A DNA stretch of 64,000 bases from Gnetum montanum (Eukaryota > Streptophyta > Gnetopsida > Gnetales > Gnetaceae), in contig MNCI01018351.1 in the NCBI GenBank assembly GCA_015680685.1, positions 62,001-126,000 on the forward strand, in the 5' to 3' direction. The number at the start of each line of letters is the position of its first letter. The first letter of the stretch is position 1. The translations under genes and the position numbers were made by a program. Of the stretch, positions 19,860 to 32,513 are shown one piece after another. The notes under the pieces were generated by a model, which was not told the origin of the DNA, did no database searches, and saw nothing but the letters and a program-made list of their open reading frames with translations.

Positions 19860-22800
19860 AAGACATATTATGTGAAAAACGGGTAAATTTAAATTGCAAT
19901 ATATAATTAAAATAAATTTAGTTTCAACATATTAAAACTCAATTCTATACAATACTTTTGTTAAAAGCTAATATATTGTAGCTTGGGAGCCAAGGCAATT
20001 TACAAGAGATTATCTAAAACCTCAACTAATAATCTTAAGAAAGAAAATGTGATCACCAAATTGAGATATTAAAAATTTTGATGCAATGGTAAATTCAAAA
20101 TAGGCTATAAATATTGGTAAATAAAAGGTTCGTGAGAAATAGCAAAATGAAGTATAAAAACAAAAAATCTTGCATTTTTTATTTTATTTTTTTGAAAACA
20201 TTTGAGGTTGCATGCATGATAAAGTAAAATATCTACATGAACTATTTCTATATCCATGCAAATACTAATTAGTATGGTAAGATGACCACTTCACCTTTAA
20301 ATTAATACTAAAAGTTGAAATAATGTGTACGATAGGGATAAATTTACCCATTGTGCCTACTACATGTAGTAAAAGATGAGCAACATTTATTATTAGAATG
20401 TTGTACAAAAGACTCAAAGGAAAATAATAAATCTCAAGGCAAACTTTATGAAATTAAAGTTAAACTTTATATGAGTTGTTCAAGCTAATAGTGTTATTTT
20501 GAGGTCATTATGTAGAAGCGTTCAAGTTACATAAATATTGGATACATTTGTGATATTGATATTGTATTCTATACAAACTAATGTGTATGACATGATTTTT
20601 AGGGTCAATGTAATGTATTCTATAGAAAGTAATTTGTCTAAAAAATCTTTTAAGTTCTATACAAATATAATGAAATTCCAATTTCAATTTCAACTTCAAA
20701 AAATCCAAATGTAATAACAAATTAAAAAAAAGCTTAAATTTGGTTTAAATTAAGGTTTTAAAGAGATAAAAAAATGCAATATAAAACCAAATAAAAGGAG
20801 GGTGTCAGAACCTAGAACTTTTTTAGCTATATATATCCCAAAAACATAGGGACCATCATTTGGAGTGATGGTAAGGTACTTTTTTTCTCTAGTTCAAAGG
20901 TGTGGGTTCAAACGTAGGCATGACCACTTGAAGAGGTTAAGATTTTGCTCATCCACCAATCCTCCTAGAATCCTAATTGACAAAATGAGCATTGAGGGTT
21001 CAAGTGATGATCCTTGTATCCTAAACACTTAAAGTTGACATGATATTTTGGTAGAACTTAGATAGAAGGTAAGGATGCTTCAAGTATGACTCAAAGCTGA
21101 AAAAACATTAGAGATGCCTTTTTTCTTGAGAAAAATTCTGGTCATTTATATAACAAGGGCGATGAATCTCAAATTAGCAATTACAACAATAGTATCATCA
21201 TGGACGGATGAAGATCCTCTAATAAAATAAATCAACACCTAGACTATGAATCTAACCAGGAACCAAACCATTAGTAGGATCATGTGTTAGCAAAATGTTA
21301 GAGATGACTTTGATCCCAAGGCCAAAATATATATATTCTTACCATGATGTCAAATACCCAACTATAAAAAATAATCCTTAAATCTTTGGACTACTTTAAT
21401 TTTGAAAAACATAACCTAATTTGATAGAAAATGTGGTTTGTCATATTGTAAGTCATAGGTTCAAATCCCATGGTCTAAGTGCATATCATTAGAGTAAAGG
21501 CATGATGATGATGATGGCATGCACAAGTAAAATATTCACATACGTTTATTTCCATATCCATGAAAAAAACAAATTAGAAGAGCAAACTTGGATGACATGA
21601 CCTTCATTGTAAAATTGTAAAATGAAATAATATACAACATACATCAAATATGTACATTGTATCTACTACAAGTGTTAAAATATGAAAAACATATATTATT
21701 AAGATGTTACTAATTATATTTCTTCAATGAAAATGACAAATATTAAAGTAAATCTTTGTATTTGATATTTATATTATTGGTTTAAAGTCATTACATAAAA
21801 GTACTTAAATGCTATATTATTGTATAGAAGTATTTAATTAAATAATTCTATTATGTAAATAATTGTACAAAATTATTATTAAATAATTAGGTGTTAGCCT
21901 AGTGGTAAGACTCTTAATTTGGAAGCTCTAAGTCATAGGTTTGATTCTATTGATTTATAAAGTTCCATTTGGGTTATATAACTTAAAGGTGTCCCTATGT
22001 TTCAATTATGTCAAGTTCTAGCACTCCTTATATAGAAGGATTATTTTATTAGGTAATGGCTAGAATAATGGTGATGATAAGATTTCTTAAATTAATTTAT
22101 CTTAAAGATGAGTTATTACTCCTCTAAGGTATCTTTCATAAACTATATATTCTACCAAACCACTTGGTTCAAGCTTATTTAATATGACAAATCTTATTAA
22201 GTATATTCAACCTCTATAATATGTAATTTAAATGTACCACCAATTGGATACCGTTAATTAATGTCAACTAAAACGATATTTCATTAATTGAATTTATGGC
22301 AAGTACTTTATGCTATTAAATTTAACTTACCACATTTTATTGAAACAAGGGTAAGACCCAACAAAGCTAATTAAGTTATAGTTGTTAAATTGAAGAAAAG
22401 GAGTACACTTTGTCAAATAAGCTACATCAATAATGCATTAATGAATGCATTTAATAAAATGCATGTGGAGTATTAAATGGATGAAAAGTAACTAAAGTTA
22501 TCATAAGCAAAATGCCCAAATCTATTCCGTGCTAATCAGCCAACCAAACTAAACTAGGCAAAGTTGACTTAGAAACACAAACAAGCAAACAAAATCGAAG
22601 TACATAAAGCAAATAATCCAAGAACCACAAACAAAAACACATGATATTCTTGCCATTACTAAAAATAGGCTAGGCAAAGGCTCTAAAACTCATGTACAAG
22701 CCATGCTACAAAAACATTCCACATTTTCTCCATAGATTTACCCACATATATAAGTTGTTACATAATAATAACAAATCCTAAAACATCTACCCAATAATAT

Positions 22801-24770
22801 AATACGGATAATACCACTGGATTCCCTATTGTTCATAGAAAACAACATAAATACTTCATTTTAATTCTATTGATGCATAAATTTTTGACACCTCAACACC
22901 CAAAAAACATGTTTAGGGATACTATTGCCTAGGCCATCTCCTATTTGGATACAAGAACCCGGAAATAGTCTAAGCTAGTAGGGCAATGTGACATATAAAG
23001 ATGCTGATAAGTTAAACAATTTTAACAAAAAAAAAAGAATATAAAATGCAGTTTAAGATAATTTTGATCAAAAGACAATCATTTACTTTTAAAATTTTCA
23101 ACAATAAAACTTGTGTATCAATAAAACATAAAATTAAAGTAGGAAATAGCTGATAGATAGCTTGGATAGGATTAATCTAAGTTCTTAAGTAAAATAGGTT
23201 TTGTGTTTAATCCACAACACAAAGATCATAGTTCAATTGTAGAAATATAAAATGTCATAACGAAATGATGACTTAGTTCAAAACGAGTACAGATGAAATA
23301 ATTTTTGGTGTAGCCTTACCTATCAATGCCTGCAAGAAGCACACCTCTTTTAACAAGCCTATAACCTCTAATTGTTGAATCTATCCACTACTTTGCCCCG
23401 AACTACCTCTAGGAGAGCCACTAAATAGGCAACAAAAGTAAGATAAAACCCTAAGATTTTCCACCATGACTCCACTTGAAGAAAACCCCACCACTGTAAC
23501 TAGCTTTCTTCTTCTTCTTCCCTCCTTCCTTGCCAAGGAATTTCTAAAGATTGGTCTAGCACATCAAGAGCCACCACCCATGCATAACAACCATGGCTAT
23601 TACCACCTACATGTAACATCCATTGTAATGTCCACCACCACCAAATTTTAGAAAGGGTTCTTGGGATTTCCCCCTCTTGCTTCTCCCTTCTATTGTTTCT
23701 TCAACTTCTCCCCCCATTCTCCTTACCATAGAATTTGCTAGAAAAAGAGAAAGTTGAATAGACAAGGAACTCTAAACATTTATTTTACCTTAATTTATTT
23801 AATGAATTTCAAAGAAACGTGGCTTTTATTATTAAGGTCCTGTATTATCATTATGATAAAATGGATAATAATTCTGTGATTAGAGAGACAGTATTAAAAC
23901 TTATAAAGTTAATCCTAAAAAGGTGATATGCAGAATGAGAACTAGAAAATGAAACTAACCAAACCAAAAGAATTTAAAATGCAAAAACATAAAAGAAAGA
24001 ATAAACCACCCAATGTTTGTGAGATTGTTGTCCCTCTGTCCTACATGCATGCTGTCTTTTATGCATGCTGTCTTTTTTGCTGGAGTTGCAAAGGTTTACC
24101 CCATACTTCTGTTTTATTCCTGGTCTTCCGGACAATGAATCTGGCAAATCAAATCACCATAGAAATGGTAGGTAATGGCCAACATCCAACTCACGTAGCA
24201 GCCACTTAGAACAAGCTCCTCCGCCTAAACATTACCATGAAAACATACCAATCCACATTCTCCAACGTTACTTCCATTGTTTTCATGGCAGTTACTATTG
24301 TATTTTTGGAAGATTCTTAATAAACGGCAGCAGAATGGCATGGCATGAGACGTTGAAAATGGTACTTTATTATTTATATTTTGATTTATCCAAGATTTCT
24401 TAATCTATGGTTGTAATCTATCTTTATTACTTGTAAAATTCAAAATCAAATTCTCTTGGCCTTCACGGTATGAACATTGAGCCAATTTACCCAATCCCAT
24501 CCGATTTTTCAAACTATGATTACAACAGCATACATACACAGAGCTTTGGAATGCAAACGTCAGTTTTAATTTTAGCAATTGTTTGAGTATTGTTTTTGAA
24601 TTTGTTTTAATATAGATTACAACAACCTATACATAGCTCTGCAAGCAAAATCAATTCGAAAACAATACTGAAATAACGGTCAGAAATGAAATTGAAAATT
24701 TCCCTCCAGAGCTCTGTGTAACCTATTTGTATTAGCTATGAAATTCAGTGTACCAGTTTTCTTCATGTGC
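19860..24770. other. AT-rich intergenic region with SINE-like pieces
   Basis: No convincing gene. tRNA-like SINE candidates lie near 20860-20935, 21420-21490 and 21890-22030. A less AT-rich stretch near 23330-23760 and short ORFs at 23466-23651 and 23949-24209 lack recognisable motifs. Confidence 0.5.
21890..22030 (+). mobile_element. tRNA-derived SINE candidate
   Basis: Has an A-box-like TTAGCCTAGTGG (21894-21905) and a B-box-like GGTTTGATTCT (21938-21948) at tRNA-like spacing. A tail (tatgtttcaattatgtcaag) is shared with the copy at 45571-45715. Confidence 0.55.
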
Positions 24771-24789
24771 ATCATCTTAATGATAAAAG

Positions 24790-25480
24790 TGACACGGCAA
24801 AATGCAGTCGCTGGCCAGCGAACGCTACCACAGAATGAGGACAAAAGGAGGAAAAAGAATGATTGAAGGATGGTAACAGGAATTAACCATTTATCAATAC
24901 GGTTTTTTAAAGCAAATGCAAAGGCCGGCGTTTTTAAAATCTGATACGGTTTTTTTAAAGGAAATATTAAATCTGGTAAGGCCGCGTTTTATTGCCGCTA
25001 TAGCCACTACGTTGGTCAATTTGTAACCTACATTAATGCAACAGGAAAAAAATGATTTATGGGTACGCTTAATCACTGGCCCTCGTTAGCATCAATTACC
25101 AGCAATCATCTATCTATCTGAGATTGTGGCTTGCTGCTGCATTCCTACTGACCGCCGTATCTTATTTATGCATTGATTTCCTCAATTGCCTATATTGTCC
25201 GATTGCAATCTTAATAACGTGTTCTATGTGTAAATCAGTTAAATACCCAGCTTAAACTGAAGTTTAATATAATTTATGAGATATTTATGATGTTCACTTA
25301 AATTTTAGCTCCACGGCCTTATTTTAATGAGCTCGACCAACTTCGATAGGGCCTGCGAATCCGTCTGATAACGCAGTAATGGTGAGATTGGCTATACAAT
25401 GAGAGAATTCATGAGCTTAGCAGAAGTTGCACATGCAAAGACCTGTGCTTCTGAATTCAGTACTGCTGTCTGGAGTCTAT
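24790..25480 (-). pseudogene. Degenerate copy of the 19366-19815 ORF region
   Basis: Collinear with 18840-19640. On the minus strand the coding part (about 25310-25480) still gives N-F-C-stop-A-H-E-F and an in-frame Cys, but has stops and shifts. The plus-strand ORF at 25427-25693 overlapping its end has no support. Confidence 0.5.
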
Positions 25481-25949
25481 CAGTTTAATGTTCTTCTGAA
25501 ATCCTGCTCTGGAAGCAGTAAAGGACCATTCAATGCCTGCAACGTTTGTGTGGGGAGTGCTAATTTCCAAGTGGGCAAGGCACTAGTGGCTGGATGGTTT
25601 GTGGTGGTTGCAAGGCACTGGTGGCCATCTTATTTAAACGCCAGGACCTCAGCATTCATTTTTGGCAATGGGATTGTAGAACTATTTTGGTAGGGCTTTG
25701 TTTATATGTTGTAGTACCAATTGTCCTTTGCAGAAAGATATAATTTCGGTGCTTGGATGCAAAAAATGGTATGTATTCATATGGTAAAAAGTAGAATCTT
25801 AGATGCAAGGTGAATGGCTAAAAAGAACTTTCTCTAACTTTATTTTGTTGTAGGGTATGATGATAATGATGATGTAAAACATAGCATATCCAAAATTAAA
25901 GAATTTAAAGACTTCTATAAATACTATTACTACTAATTTAGAAGTTGGG

Positions 25950-27446
25950 GAGGTTAGGATAATGAAATGAAATGAAGCTTTATTACATCCAAAGATCCAT
26001 AGGATCTATTGGATAGATATTACATTTTTATGAAAAATAAAGCTAAACTCTACAAATTGGCCAAGCACTAATGGATGCATCAAAAATAAATCATACTAGC
26101 TTTTTGTTGTAACATTATAACATTGTCTCAAATGGGTAGTCATGGTACAAGAAAGAAACACATGTAACTTATCTTTAAAGGCTCCAGATCGACACAATCT
26201 ACAACTGTACTCTTCTCTAGAGAGTTGAATCTATCTTCAATTCTCAATTCTAAGATGATGAAAACTACAGCGAAGTTTGTTGATGACATTCTAATACTTG
26301 ATGGGAATAGTAGCTAAGAGATAGTGAGCTTCTACATCTAGTTTATTAGATCTAATTTGGTATAAATAAAATTGCCTCTTACCTTTTACATTAGCCCACA
26401 TCTGTGTTAAAACCTTTTATTTGACTAATTAGTAAATATGCTTTGGATTTTACAACACATCCTCCCAAGAGATATTCCATTTTCTCAACCATTACATCCC
26501 TTGAAAATACTAACCATAGTCTTGTGAATGCTTAAGAACTGCTTTATAGAATTTGTCTTGCTTTAGAGATATGTAAGCTATGAGTGTATGTAATGAATTG
26601 GCACAAGGCTTCTACTTCTAAAGTAATAAATTACATTCACATAATAACATCGAGTAAGGTATTTATATCTTCACCTTCAACTCACTGAGAGGAAAAGTTT
26701 TTTGTGCTCTTTGAATATCTTTCCAAAGTTTAGCACTTAGTCCAAGTCCCCAAATAATGTATCCATATAATACAATAGGATAGATAATAGTCTAAAAAAT
26801 TTGTTTTCTAACCTTCCAAACCTAGAAGTCTAAATCCTTGCACTTGTCTTTGAAAGCATATAGAGCCTTGAAACGTCTTATTATTTTTTCTTTGATGCCC
26901 TTCCTCCATATGTAATTTTTCATATAAATGAGATCCAAATATTTAAAAGAATATACTATTTGCACATTGGTACCTTCAAAATAGAAGTTATAATAGTTAT
27001 TTCTTGTACCACAAATCATTAATTTGGGTTTATCTACATTCACTTGAAGACTAAATGAATGACAATAATTTTCTAGACTTTGCAACATATTTTGCATACC
27101 TTCTACAATAGTGGAGATCAAGCAACATTATCTATATATAAAAGAAGATTTACTAATTGTAATCTAATTTTGATAGCATGACTATCTTGCCTTTTACATA
27201 ACTATTCCTACATTTCATCAATAAAGATATTAAAGAGAGTTGGAGAAAGTAGACAACCTTGCTTAACTTCAATTTTTNCAAAGAGAGTTGGAGAAAGTAG
27301 ACAACCTTGCTTAACTTCAATTTTTTTTAGAATTGAAATTTTTTCTCTAAATTGTTGCTATAATCTCAATAATCACTTCCTCATACAATCTTTAAGTTGC
27401 TACAATCAAATTTGAGGGAGGCTAATTTTACGCAAGCACAACCATA
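25950..27446 (-). pseudogene. LINE reverse transcriptase, C-terminal part
   Basis: Minus-strand non-LTR reverse transcriptase. In reading order it has QGCLLSPTLFNIFIDEM (about 27200-27255), a decayed YADD box (LYIDNVA, about 27135), the open frame 26822-27121 (SLQVNVDKPKLMICGT, then FKYLDLIYMK), and the thumb region IIYPIVLYGYIIWG (about 26740-26790). It does not look like the L1 type at 47880-49923. Upstream it continues at 43655 beyond Element 2. The end near 25950 is uncertain, with no clear poly(A). Confidence 0.75.
27232..27325 (+). repeat. 46-bp tandem duplication across an N (assembly join)
   Basis: 27232-27277 and 27280-27325 are identical 46-mers separated by the N at 27278 and one base. 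This is the mark of two contig ends whose overlap was not merged. It breaks the LINE reading frame artificially. Confidence 0.85.
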
Positions 27447-27451
27447 GTTTT

Positions 27452-28513
27452 TGATGAGACTTGATATATTAGGTAATTGAGTCATGGGGAGATGATGAAG
27501 CATTATTTTATCAAGTATATCAATTGGCTAAGATATCGTAGATGCTATATCATAAATACTACATCATAAATGCCACATCACATCTACATTGTAGCATCTC
27601 TGTCTATGCATCTTAATTAGTTGCTACATCATAGATGTTATATCACATATGGTATATCATAGATACAATATCACATCTACTATAACTTAGTTGCATCAAT
27701 GCATCTTCGTTGATGTAGCCAAATGCATTAACGTATCCTTGTCGATGCAATGCTTGTATTTGCTTATAAATATGCAAGCACTCACTATGTATTTGGTACC
27801 ATTTGGTTAATAGTGTAGCTAAACTCTTACAGTTTGTTTATGTAATCTTAGCAAATATTCAATGAGTGCCCACAACATATATTTAAGTTAAATTTATCAT
27901 GTCTTATTCAAGTGGCATTGTACCTAGACACATTCCATGAACAACAATAAGAATGAGATTAATTCATATTCATTACAATACTTTGACTTAGAATAGATTT
28001 ATTTTCAATGCAATTTACATGTACTTAGTTAATATTTATATTTCCATGCATGTTAATCAATTGGCAAAATGAGCACAACCAATTTCAAGTGTAGACACAT
28101 ATTCAGTTGATAATCCCAGTAGTGTTATTGCTTTGTTTACTAGTAGCATAACACTTGGTAATCCTAGTAGTGGGTACATGAGTCCAAGATGTGTACAGAA
28201 AGTTGGGAATAAATATGCATCACCTTTAAGATAGTTTTAGATTTAATTTTATTATTAATTAGATTAAATAATTAATTTCTATGTTATGATTCAATTAGTT
28301 TAAGGTCCCTAGAATACCAATAATCATATGCCTCACTTTAGGCTAAACCATACCTAATAAAGCTACCACTAGTACAAGTGAGAAGACAATGACCTACAAT
28401 TAATGTTTATCATTCTAGATACCACACTAGTTCTATATATGAATTTTGACTAAATTGCACATAAATGCTTGTAATTTATATGGTTGGGCATAGGGGATAC
28501 TCATTGCTCATCA
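27452..28513 (+). repeat. 5' LTR of Element 2
   Basis: About 1062 bp, TGATGAGACTTG...CTCATCA. U3 has many short motifs based on atatcacatct and gatgctatatca (27530-27680), then tgatgcatc-type motifs. Pairs with 42569-43649. Confidence 0.9.
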
Positions 28514-28532
28514 TTGGTGTCGTTGCTAAGGA
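28514..28532 (+). other. Primer binding site of Element 2 (tRNA-Asp type)
   Basis: TTGGTGTCGTTGCTAAGGA directly follows the LTR. It differs from TGGCGCCGTTGCCGGGGA by transitions only. Confidence 0.85.
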
Positions 28533-28679
28533 TGGTGCTAGTGATCCAAATTATTTATATTATAAATTATCATTGTAAAAGCATTAATGATTTATCTTTT
28601 AGGAAATATCAATATTTAAAGTCACATATATATATTATTAACTAAGAACACATCTCCTTCACATAGGGTTGATAATCCA

Positions 28680-30600
28680 TCACATGATGAGAATACTAGT
28701 AGAAAAAATGATAGGATCTATATTAAAGAGAATTTGGAGAAAGACATTACAAGCAAGGATCTGATATGTCCATTTTGACCCTTACTAAATTCAAGGACTA
28801 TGTTTAACTATTGCAGATAATACTAAAGGGCATGAAACAAATCCTAGAACAAGGAGGACCTTAAGGCTTATATCCTCCTCTAAACCTAGAAGAGAGGAAT
28901 TAAGGGATCATAGGGGAAGATATCAAAGTTATGGAAATTCTCCTTATTCTTTACGTCTAGTTCTAAAAAAGGTGAACATAGTTATGGAGATAGAGATACA
29001 CTAAGGGGTCGAGATGAAGATAGACATGGAAATTAAACATAAGATACAAGTTATCAAATGGAGCATAGACAATATCATCATAATTAAACAAGTAGAAATA
29101 GAGATTATCACCATGACATGTATGATAATGATGAACCCTTGTTGGCTACTAGAAGCATGATACAAATCATGGAGGTAGTTAGGATACCCCATAGGCATCA
29201 AGGGGAAGGCTATATCAAATAATTTAATATGAATAACATTTATAAATTTGAGGGAGGCTATAATTATGATCCACAACATCATTTACAAGCCTTCTATGAT
29301 GCCTACACCTTGCAAAATATCAAAAGGAAGTGGCAAAAGCTTAGGCTATTCCCTAGAACACTAATAGAAGAAGCTAAAAATTGGTATAGATCATTAGGAT
29401 CAAATTAAATCTACTGGTGATTGAAAATACTTGAGCTCTTCAACAAGAAATATCAAACCTATATAAAAGTATCTAATCTAAGAAAGAAAATCCAAGGGTG
29501 GAAGCAAGAGAGCCATGAAGCCTTTGGTGCAGCCTTGGATACATATTATTCTCTACTACATAGATGTCCATGCCATGGGTATTCTCAAGTCATAGATGGG
29601 ATTTGTAATAAGACAAGGGAGACCCTTGGGATCTATGCCCAAGGAAAGTTATTAAGTTAACAGCCCATTAGATGCAAAGGCTATTTGAACAAGTGGCAAA
29701 ATATGAAGAAGAGCTGTGTAAGAGGAATATAACTAGGATCTAACTCTTTACAAAAATAAGGTTTGTATTTATGATTAGAAAAAAGATGTAGCTCTTGATG
29801 AGTTAATTTAATTCAAAACCTTATCCACACAAAATTCTATCACTGAGATTAACGCAAGGGTAAATAAGGTGTGGGAGTTGAAATATGGAAAAGTTACAAC
29901 CAACTTAAAAATCATAGAGTAGAAGGCAAAACAAATAAGATCAAGTGATCAAAATAAGAGGAAAAAGAACATGAAAATAGGTAAGAACACTTATTTTAAA
30001 AAAGGGAAATAGCCACAATAGAAGAGATTGTAGACTCGGTACAGAGTAGGAGGATGGATGTGACATTTGTCAATACAAACATCCAAAGGATTGTTGCCTA
30101 GTTATGTTACATCTACAAGAGTCTAGAACTTTTGCTTTGAGTCCCAGGTTCATGGAAAAGCAAATGCTTAGGAGATTGCCTTACCCACAAGGCAATTATG
30201 GACAATCATATAACCAATAGTACTATCCTAGTGGGACTTCTTATCAACATCAAGAGTACTATCAACCATAGTGGAAAAACCCACAATCGTGGAGGATGCC
30301 ATCAATAAACCAATAATACCCCTATCACCAACTAGATTCTTATGGATATTATGTTTAATAACTTATTTCTCCTAATGGTTCTACTTCCCATATCTTAACT
30401 TATTACTACTACTCTTCTAAATACCATCAACCCACAACATCTCTTGTGCGATCACCATCCCATGTCTCTTATCATCTATTGCATCCTCAATACTCTCATA
30501 CTTTTCTCCAACATATATCACCACTAATAATGCAAGAAGGATTGACATCATAATCCCAACAGAAGAATGTCACTTACACCATGAACATACAAGTAAATGA
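28680..30600 (+). pseudogene. gag: gag of Element 2, broken
   Basis: Lacks most of the N-terminal domain seen in Element 3. An Arg/Asp/His-rich part lies at 28960-29140. The core follows (29145-29660: EGGYNYDPQHHLQAFYDAY, then the open frame 29421-29660). The zinc knuckle is at about 30056-30097 (CDICQYKHPKDC) and a Tyr/Pro/Gln-rich linker at 30170-30540. Stops are again mostly TAG or TAA at former Gln or Trp codons. Confidence 0.75.
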
Positions 30601-31190
30601 TAATGTTAGTAGATCTGAGCATAAGTTTTGGAAAGATCCTTTCTTTAGGATAGTTTCCACATAGATAAATAAGACTAGTAGATCTACTAGCTCATTAATA
30701 CTAGCGTAAGGCCAATGTCATTGCTCATAAAAACAATGTCTTCTAATCCTACACAAAAGCCAATAATCATTATCACTCCAACACAAAACATGAAAGATGA
30801 ACCTATCACTATGGAGAGATAAAAAATTCCATTACTAATAATAATAAAGGATGTGTTTGTGGACCAAAAGTTCAAAGTATTAATATAATATCTATACCAA
30901 ACCACAACAAATTTGAGTAACTAATGTGTATGCAAAACCATGTCTACACAATAGCCACTAAACGAAAAGATACCTAGTGGCTAGAAAGTGAGAATACCAA
31001 ATCATCCTAAAGATGCATGAAAACAATATGATTCAACATATAGGCCAATTACACCCTGTGGCTATATGTTTAATCCTTATCATGTGCTTTCAATATGATT
31101 GAGTTCACTTCTTCACTTCTTTCTTGAGGCCTATGACTTCTCATGAAATGTATCATTACTCCTACTATTAACCATAAAGGAAGCCTATCC
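30601..31190 (+). pseudogene. Protease remnant and pol deletion junction of Element 2
   Basis: The segment near 30940-31010 aligns with the DNA just after protease in Element 1 (6920-7010; shared agccactaaacraaaagatacc-like text). By about 31190 the sequence has jumped to the post-pol block. RT, RNase H and integrase are missing. The exact breakpoint lies somewhere between 31020 and 31190. Confidence 0.6.
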
Positions 31191-32336
31191 TTGTAAGGTG
31201 TGATTCAAAAAATAAAAATAAAAAAAATAGCAAAATAAAAAAAGAAGAAGAAAAAGAAAAAAAGAGAAAATTGGAATTCAAAGCATACCTCTGTGAAGAA
31301 CTCTTCGAATACAAGCACTGGTTATGGGGTTGGAAAGATATATTACCCATGCTTGACAATACCCCTCTAACTAAGCCCCAAAACTCTTTCTCAATAATAT
31401 TTAAAACTACTTCATTCTTCTCTTTTATTCTATTTTTGAGGTGATGCTCATTCTTTGCAATTGTTATAGACTCATGATGCTAGAAAAGAAGGTGCACATT
31501 AATGTGAGGCCACTATTAATCGTATGAAATTGGTCTGAGACTTGGACAGATAGGTATGATGGTAATCTTAATCATAATTAATATAAGAACCTACTATAGA
31601 TATGGTTAGGTATCTCACATCATAATTTCTACAATTCCTACTCATCTCGTTATTCACCTCACTTCTGCATGCAATTATGAGCCTAATAGTTTTGTATAGT
31701 ATAGTGCAAGATTCTAACCAAGGTGGTTGTGTGTTGTTTGAGAAAAAAGTCATGATCTACATTTAACTTCTAAGGTATCCACGAAGATCTATAGAGGTGG
31801 TTATGTGAGGACATTATGGTAGGAGCATTCTTTGGGAAGGATCTACTTGCATAACTTTGTTGATCATGGCTCTAAACTGAAACTTCCATAACATCATGGG
31901 AAACTTCTCAAACTTTATGCATAATTTTGGGACTATTTCTCATCAATTTTGATTAATTTTACTATTATATTAAACTATCCACCAAATTTAATATTTCTTG
32001 GCCATCTTATGAACTAGATCTTTGGTTTTGTTGTTCAAAAACTTGTAAGCTTCCAATGTTGAGCTCATTTATCATGGGGGCTAAGAAAATAATTTTTGAA
32101 ATTTTTATGACAACACAATTTCAAACATTATGGTAACTAATAGTAAAAATAATCAAAATGAATTGAACAACTTGATGATTTTAGTTACCTTAGAGCCTTA
32201 GGAAACATTATTATGAAATCACCTTAATTCTAAATGCTAAACGTTTTTTTGAATTTTGAGCTAACTAAGGATTTAGAAAAGGTTAATCATTAAGAAAATA
32301 TTATCAAAACTAACGTTTATCCTTTGGTGATTTTAG
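31191..32336 (+). other. Post-pol interval and ORF3 leader of Element 2
   Basis: A-rich/purine-rich tract (31205-31270), then the conserved post-pol block (31270-31385). After AT-rich sequence comes the ORF3 leader with a G-rich box ATCATGGGGG (32071-32080), as in Elements 1 and 3. It ends in an acceptor-like GATTTTAG at 32329-32336. The TATA region seen in Elements 1 and 5 was not found. Confidence 0.5.
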
Positions 32337-32339
32337 ATT

Positions 32340-32513
32340 ATGACAAACAAAATACCTAAGATTAAAGGTCTTTTCAAGGCAATGAAAAGAGACCATGAGG
32401 AGGATAAAGGAGGATATGTCCATGAACAAATAGTCACACAAACAAGGATTAAAGCTCAAACATCATATGTTTGCTAGATCCATGGGATGATGAGGAGAAA
32501 TTTGGTCCATTGT
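32340..32513 (+). pseudogene. ORF3 start of Element 2, cut by Element 3
   Basis: ATG 32340 follows the acceptor-like TTTTAG by three bases and opens 45 codons, basic and acidic in turn (MTNKIPKIKGLFKAMKRDH), to a TAG at 32475. The frame is soon interrupted by the Element 3 LTR at 32514. Sequence homology to the ORF3 starts of Elements 1 and 5 is by position and leader, not by protein. Confidence 0.4.

Noticed and set aside
20860-20935. Possible tRNA gene
   Set aside because: Only a B-box-like GGGTTCAAACG is clear. No acceptor stem or anticodon loop can be folded by eye. The same applies to 21938 and 45621.
25427-25693. 88-residue ORF on plus strand
   Set aside because: It overlaps the degenerate copy of the 19366-19815 ORF on the other strand and shows no motif or conserved start.
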